Shown: piece after piece, positions 59,301 through 64,000 of the stretch
Position numbering within the stretch: position 1 is the stretch's first letter
Layout of the letters: every line of letters begins with the position of its first letter
Assembly: GCA_026261815.1 (NCBI GenBank)
Contig: JAMPIT010000230.1
Coordinates: forward strand, 4,845,501 to 4,909,500
Origin: Monarcha castaneiventris obscurior
Lineage: Eukaryota > Chordata > Aves > Passeriformes > Monarchidae
Direction of reading: 5' to 3'
DNA length: 64,000 nt
The notes under the pieces: generated by a model
What the model was told of the DNA's origin: nothing
Seen by the model: only the letters and a program-made list of their open reading frames with translations
Databases searched by the model: none
Position numbers and translations under genes: made by a program

Positions 59301-62300
59301 AAATACTATGTATTTTTGAGGACACCAAAGTGCATATTTCTAAAAATGTAGAGGACTCAAACTAGACCTTATTTACTTCTCATTATCCAAATGTCATAAA
59401 TTATTTACAGTTAAGTTTTAGTACAGCTTTATTAGGGAACAGAACAAAACCTCCATAGAAACTATTCTCACACTTGCCATAAGCTTTGTCATCAGCTTTC
59501 TTTGAAGCATTTGGCACTACAGACAGCAACTCCACTAGAAGAATCCTGGGTCTTATCCAGTACAACCATCACTATTTTTCTCACCCAAACTTGGTCATGA
59601 AATTTGCTGATTTAAAAACAAATGTGGAAGAGCTTTCTTGCTTTTTAAAGCAGTCTTACAGAAACAAAAAGCAAGTAGCACAGTAGTATGAAGTAGTTAA
59701 CTAAAGGAGAACAGCTACCAAATAAAACTCATTTCACATAAGCCTACTCTAACATCATGGCCAGTAAGTATGGGTTTTTATATGTTAGATATATGCTAAT
59801 CAAGTCTTAGAAAAAATTTGACATCCATAAAAAAAAGTTGTCAAATGTTTCAATGCAGTTCACAAGAGATAAGCCTGAAAGTCACCTTAATGTACTGTTG
59901 CACTTGCATAGGTTCAAATCCTGTGAAGAGCACCATTGGTGTCAGCTCAGGGGTGAGTTTTTTAGTAGGTGGTGGCAGGTCTTCAATCCTACAAAACACA
60001 GGAAATACAGCAGAATGTGATGTTTGGGCCCAAGGCTGTATAACTTTAATTTTGAAATCAGACATGCACACTTTTGCAAGTTTTACCAATGGAATGACCC
60101 AGATGAATGAAAATTAGGCAGAACTTCTTCTGAAGAAAAAAACCACGCAGAGAACACGAGATATTATCTTCTTTCTGCACTCTCCCAACTCTCTCACTAC
60201 TTCACTCTTGCCAGCTGTGTAACTGGCAGAGTCCAAAACCCATTGCCAGTTATTTCACCGAGCAGGGCACAGGATGGTGCAGGCTGATGGGAAGCTGACA
60301 CTTCTGAGGAACAGTCACTTAAGGACTCTGGGCATTGACTGCTCACTGTTCTTACCTTGCTCTTTTGGAAGACGGCTGAAGACTGGATTCATTTTGCTTT
60401 GGTTTCAAAGGCAACCTCACACCCTGAAATCAGACCAGTTACATGTTTAGATCTGAATTAAGCAGGGAAACCAACTTCTAACCTGAATTAAACACAAATG
60501 AAAATGACATGCTGCTGAATACATGGGGCACCTGCTGCTTACACAACAAAGCCAAGAGCAAAGCTAAACATCAGCCAAAGCTTCTCCACAAACTTATGTA
60601 AGTGCTCACCAAGTAAAATACTGTGGGACTTTTCTTCCTTTATCCACTGATAATTATCAATGGAAAAGCCAATGAATTAAATGAGAAAGAAACTGAAAAG
60701 TCTGTTCATTTGTTAAGTACATGACGACTGCAATATTCTTCCTGGTGCTAAATATCATGGAATGGTAATAGCCCAGAAAATACTGTTTTAAACTCAAGTT
60801 CCCTAACTACATAAACAGAAGCTGGATAGGTAGTCCCACCTCCCCAGTACCAGATCAGCCTCTAGACCACGTGCCCAGGGGTGGTTAAATGTAGCTTTTA
60901 GGCTCTCCTTGGTCTGAGTAACTTGAAACCACAGCTCTCAGGTTCAGGAGTGTGTGACACCTATTCCTTTTTAACCTTCAAATCCACACATGAAATTTAA
61001 TGAAGAATGCTAGAGGCACATGAACAGAAATACAGGCAGCACTGTTCCGGCCTTGCTGTGAGAATATTCCTTTGGGAGGAACAAGCCACAGGGGTTTGTT
61101 CCCTGCTCTCAGGAACAGGCATTTTTATGCTAGACAGCCCCTAGTATGAGCAGCTGGAAAGGAAAATGCACACATTCACATTTTGATGGACATGTCAACT
61201 ATGAAAATGCAAGAAGTAGATGGCATCAAGAGCATCTGACAAACCAGCTGTCCTCAGAAGAGGACCCCGAATCCCAAGACAAATAGAAATGCCTACTGTG
61301 AAGGCACTGAAGCACCTTGTCTTCCCTGACACTTCCACGTGGCCAGCATTTTCTACTACCAAACCACATACCTGTGTGGGCACCCAGAGGGAAGCTGGAC
61401 CACATTGTCTCCAGAAGCCCCTTTCAGTCTAAGTTACAAAATTCCCACTTCACATGGGCAAGAAGGGACCCCATAAAAATACAGATGGGAAGGTACTAAA
61501 TTACCCATCTGACCCCTGGGGTCTCCATTTGCTACACAAGATAAAACATGGACAAAAACCCAGTGTGACTAACCCACACAAAGAAGGCATGTGTCCATTT
61601 TTAACATGAGCTCAACCGCAGTGTGGATGCAAAGGGTGGTGGTAACAAACCCAAAACTGAGTTAGTTAAAAGCTATTTTAAATACTAATACTGCATATAC
61701 TGAATCTTCTCAAGGACTTTTTTATTTTGCAACAGCAGGTATTTTCCTTCTTCAGGAAAATATGAAGACCACAAATTTTTCAAAGCATTTAGTTTTCTAA
61801 ATGCAAGTTTCCTACGGGCCCACAAAACAATACCACAGGGGTCTATAAGAAGAATGTTTCAAACTTATGGTTAGCAATACAGTAGTGCCTATTTCTAAAG
61901 CTAAAGGGTATTCAAGCAACAGTGCCCTGAATCCCCATCTAAAACATTAGTACAAATTAAAGTTTTGAGAGTTACTAAGCACCTCTTTTCTGAACAGTGT
62001 ACAAAGTGACTGAGATACAATTGATCCAGAACACAAGAGGCGTGGCAAAAAGTTTTTGTGCAATATAAAATGTTATCTGAGAGTCACCTGTAGTACAAAT
62101 GAACTGAAAGTTCATCAGCCTAAACTGGGATTTACCTACATCAAGACATACTGTGAAAAATTATCAAGTATAAATCTGAAATGCAAAGAAAATTTATAAT
62201 ACAAAAAACATGAGATACGTGTCTAAGAGCTGAGATGGAAACTGCAGCTTATTCTGAATATGTGGAAAACTATCCCATGCTTTGCATGGTTCACAGAGCA

Positions 62301-63881
62301 CTCTACATGACAAAAATTTACTTCTTTTGTATTTTTTCAAGGTACAATTTTTCATTGTTCATTTCCGCTGATATTTCAGGGTTATCAACTACACTTTTTA
62401 ATGCATGGTATATTTTTAAATACTAAAATACATGGCATATATGCCCATGGTTTGAGTTCTTAGTATCTATCAGAGAGACAATATAAAGAAAATCCACCCT
62501 TAACGTACATTATGTATATTACTTAAAATTCAGTCAATATTAGTACTGATTTTGCGTGTTCTGTCTTAAAAACCCTTACGTGGTCTCATTTACAGAGTGT
62601 TAGGTACTGACTTAAAAAGTACTAAGCCCTTTCTAAAGGTCTGATGTTGAAATTGAAGATTGAAACACCTAGCCCAAGGTGTGTCAACAGCAACTTCATT
62701 CTGTATATCCCACTTAAATTCCTTAATTCTGCAAAAGATTCTTTCTCAGATTCCGCAAAATAAAACAGGACATTAGCAGAAAGTATAACCAGGAGCTTCA
62801 ACACAGGAAAGGAGTGATCTTATCAAAACAGCTGTATGTATACAATAATTCAACATACCATTAGAAGTTCTGGTGACACCTTTAATGGGACTCTCCAAGC
62901 ATCTAGGGAATGGAGAACAGAACAAAAATTACACCACTGGCAAGTCATTTATACCCAAGGAGACACGCTCCAAGTGACGAAACAGACACATGAAAATGCT
63001 GCAGAACAGAGGATTCTGTGCCCGAAACTCGTACCCAGCAGGTTTAGCACGAGGTGCTGGCTGGGAGAGAGCGGGTCCTGGAGGTTGAACACGGTGTAGC
63101 GGCTGTGCTGGATCTGCCGCAGCGCCTCGAAGTTCCCCAGCAGGATGTCACAGAGCCACTGCGCGTTCACGCACGGGATCCGCCACTCCTTGGCCTTCTC
63201 GTACTTCAGCCCGCTGGCCCTTGGTGGGCAGAGAAAAAAAAAATCATTTGTATTGCAAAGAAATAGGTAAAATAGCAATTTCTGATAATAAACCTAAAAT
63301 ACCACTATTTCTTTATTGGTCTATTATTTAACTGTGACAGAGGAGGTATTCTGAAAAACGCTTTTGTTCTACGTGTCAGAAGCAGTCAGGGGAGAATTTC
63401 TGCTACAAATGGAATCTTTAGACCTGGATTTAAATTCTCTCCTCCAACATTTTAGAACAACTATTTTAAAAAAGGCATTTTATTTATGGATGATCTAAGA
63501 GTCAGCATCACTTAAGAGTAAGACAAAATAGCAACACTAGAAATTACTTTTGCCTCTCTTCAGAAGGCCAAATTTACCATGTAATATGCACTGTAATTCA
63601 GTTCAAGAAACAACATCATTACGTTTATTGCTATTGAACTGCGTAATTAATTAAAACTGGAACTCTTATAATGAACCATATGTAGCACCTCACCTTCAGA
63701 GAGGCACCACCTGGCAAGAGGTTGCTGAGAAAGCAAGGACCATGGAGTAAAGCACTTACTCTTTACAGATGAGAACTGTATTGCTGCGACACAGGTAGCC
63801 CGTGTATTTGGCACCTGCTAGGTAGGCCATGAGCTTGAGGTCATCTCTGTCACTATCAACAAATCCTGTCACAGAGATTAT
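53272..63881 (-). CDS. PAXIP1: PAXIP1 (PTIP), C-terminal coding part, 10 exons joined
   Basis: Reading 5' to 3' on the minus strand, exons 63881-63760, 63219-63035, 62902-62859, 60423-60356, 59988-59886, 57786-57618, 56050-55950, 54788-54654, 54570-54495 and 53348-53272 all have AG/GT borders and join in phase to 359 residues plus TAA. The product contains BRCT4 ([20 protein letters not shown] ... NAQWLCDIL), an NLS-like linker (SSKRARIED), BRCT5 (VLFTGFEP ... TPEWLEECF) and BRCT6 ([12 protein letters not shown] ... [10 protein letters not shown]). Known role of PTIP: a nuclear BRCT adaptor that binds phosphorylated DNA-damage proteins, including gamma-H2AX through the last BRCT pair, and a subunit of KMT2C/KMT2D H3K4 methyltransferase complexes with PA1. 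The N-terminal BRCT repeats and the Gln-rich region lie beyond the right edge. The gene is convergent with DPP6, the same order as in human 7q36. Confidence 0.97.
53637..54230 (+). mobile_element. Solo LTR (ERVL-like) in the last PAXIP1 intron, antisense
   Basis: The block starts tgccctggtttccatatgga and contains ggtacagggctgtgttttgc, gataacacactgatgtttta, a promoter region with cagtatataaactggg, an ATTAAA at 54,107, ctatctcaacccatgaag, and ends ttaaaccacagaaca. This order matches an ERVL-type LTR common in songbirds. No internal viral genes are present. It occupies roughly half of the 1,146-bp intron and points against PAXIP1. Confidence 0.85.
53897..53903 (+). promoter_or_regulatory. TATA box of the solo LTR
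   Basis: TATATAA lies in the usual U3 position of this LTR type (context cagtatataaactggg). If it were active, transcription would run rightward, antisense through PAXIP1 exons. Confidence 0.55.
54495..54570 (-). CDS. PAXIP1: PAXIP1 exon: BRCT6 middle
   Basis: This 76-nt exon (acceptor tttctttcctttag, donor gtatgt) encodes [20 protein letters not shown], then FARGI. IILISC is the central BRCT strand. Confidence 0.95.
54654..54788 (-). CDS. PAXIP1: PAXIP1 exon: first half of BRCT6
   Basis: This 135-nt exon (acceptor ttctctttttag) encodes [20 protein letters not shown], then [20 protein letters not shown] and HKQNK. The donor is AAA|gtgtgt, weaker than the others. It is chosen because only this site keeps phase with the next exon and the family's length. 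Reading through would add two codons and then a stop. Confidence 0.9.
55950..56050 (-). CDS. PAXIP1: PAXIP1 exon: BRCT5-BRCT6 linker
   Basis: This 101-nt exon (acceptor ctttttcag, donor gtatgc) encodes [20 protein letters not shown], then [14 protein letters not shown]. It forms the end of BRCT5 and the linker helix that packs the BRCT5-BRCT6 tandem. Confidence 0.95.
57618..57786 (-). CDS. PAXIP1: PAXIP1 exon: BRCT5 core
   Basis: This 169-nt exon (acceptor gttgtacaactttcag, donor gtaagt) encodes [20 protein letters not shown], then [20 protein letters not shown], then [16 protein letters not shown]. It includes the THLI strand, the basic KVTRTVK segment and the conserved helix-3 Trp. Confidence 0.97.
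59886..59988 (-). CDS. PAXIP1: PAXIP1 exon: start of BRCT5
   Basis: This 103-nt exon (acceptor gtgttttgtag, donor gtgact) encodes [20 protein letters not shown], then [23 protein letters not shown] is the first strand of BRCT5, including the Thr-Gly pair used for phosphoserine contact in tandem BRCT modules. Confidence 0.95.
60356..60423 (-). CDS. PAXIP1: PAXIP1 exon: linker with NLS-like KRAR
   Basis: This 68-nt exon (acceptor gatttcag, donor gtaaga) encodes [20 protein letters not shown] and then RAR. The basic SSKRAR stretch, completed as RIED by the next exon, looks like a short nuclear localisation signal. Confidence 0.93.
62859..62902 (-). CDS. PAXIP1: PAXIP1 small exon (44 nt)
   Basis: A small exon (acceptor ccattccctag, donor gtatgt) encodes [15 protein letters not shown] between BRCT4 and the linker. 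The phase (1 in, 0 out) matches both neighbours. Confidence 0.93.
63035..63219 (-). CDS. PAXIP1: PAXIP1 exon: BRCT4 second half
   Basis: This 185-nt exon encodes [20 protein letters not shown], then [20 protein letters not shown], then [20 protein letters not shown] and LL. The Trp in NAQWLCDIL is the conserved BRCT helix-3 tryptophan. The exon is unusually GC-rich for this gene. An alternative acceptor five bases further would break phase. Confidence 0.95.
63760..63881 (-). CDS. PAXIP1: PAXIP1 exon: BRCT4 first half
   Basis: This 122-nt exon (acceptor ctttctgtctgcag, donor gtaagt) encodes [20 protein letters not shown], then [20 protein letters not shown]. The residues fit the BRCT pattern of strand, helix 1 ([12 protein letters not shown]) and the THLI-like strand (NTVLICK). 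It is the most 5' exon of the gene in the window. Confidence 0.95.
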
Positions 63882-64000
63882 CTGCAGACAGAAAGACAGT
63901 TATAAATAACTGAACATTGACAGCACTTACAAAACACTACCACAGAAAATATTTTTCCATGAGTAACTTTTTACATTACAATGAAATGCACAGCATGGTG

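Larger units (their letters stand above)
54789..63759. other. PAXIP1 introns, no other gene recognised
   Basis: The introns at 54,789-55,949, 56,051-57,617, 57,787-59,885, 59,989-60,355, 60,424-62,858, 62,903-63,034 and 63,220-63,759 are AT-rich. I saw no additional exon, RNA gene or clear transposon in them; an (AAAAG)-like low-complexity tract lies at about 55,626-55,655. Confidence 0.5.

Noticed and set aside
1..64000. tRNA, rRNA, CRISPR or prophage-like content
   Set aside because: I saw no cloverleaf with A/B boxes, no rRNA segments and no spaced palindromic repeat array. The window is vertebrate nuclear DNA.

Overview
The window looks like nuclear DNA from a bird, most likely a passerine. 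The evidence is four CR1 LINE 3' ends plus one decayed remnant, two solo LTRs of endogenous-retrovirus type that resemble passerine families, short introns, and two convergent vertebrate genes in conserved order. There are no bacterial-type operons. All protein-coding content is in split exons bounded by GT/AG signals.

Left part (about 1-14,990, + strand): the last nine recognised coding exons and the 3' UTR of DPP6, the non-catalytic dipeptidyl-peptidase-like auxiliary subunit of Kv4 potassium channels. The exons chain in phase from 2794 to a TAA at 12,880-12,882 and give 291 residues. They cover the end of the beta-propeller and the whole C-terminal alpha/beta-hydrolase region. The catalytic serine is replaced by Asp (FGKDYGG). 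A 26-bp minisatellite and a CR1 copy sit in its introns.

Middle part (about 15,000-52,000): a gene-poor interval with no coding gene that I can support. It holds CR1 copies, (GGAT)n and (CTCCT)n microsatellites, a 790-bp GGACAC-type hexamer array inside a CpG-rich island next to a CR1 end, a solo LTR, and two copies of a 211-bp block about 96% identical. Each copy of that block has splice-site-like borders. Several TAAT-rich, low-CpG stretches look like candidate conserved non-coding elements.

Right part (about 52,000-64,000, - strand): the last ten coding exons of PAXIP1 (PTIP). They run in phase from 63,881 down to a stop at 53,272-53,274 and give 359 residues: BRCT4, an NLS-like linker, BRCT5 and BRCT6. 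An antisense solo LTR with a TATA box fills half of the final intron. The 5' parts of both genes lie outside the window.

DPP6 acts at the neuronal plasma membrane. PAXIP1 acts in the nucleus, in DNA-damage response and in KMT2C/D histone methyltransferase complexes. They share tail-to-tail synteny but no pathway.
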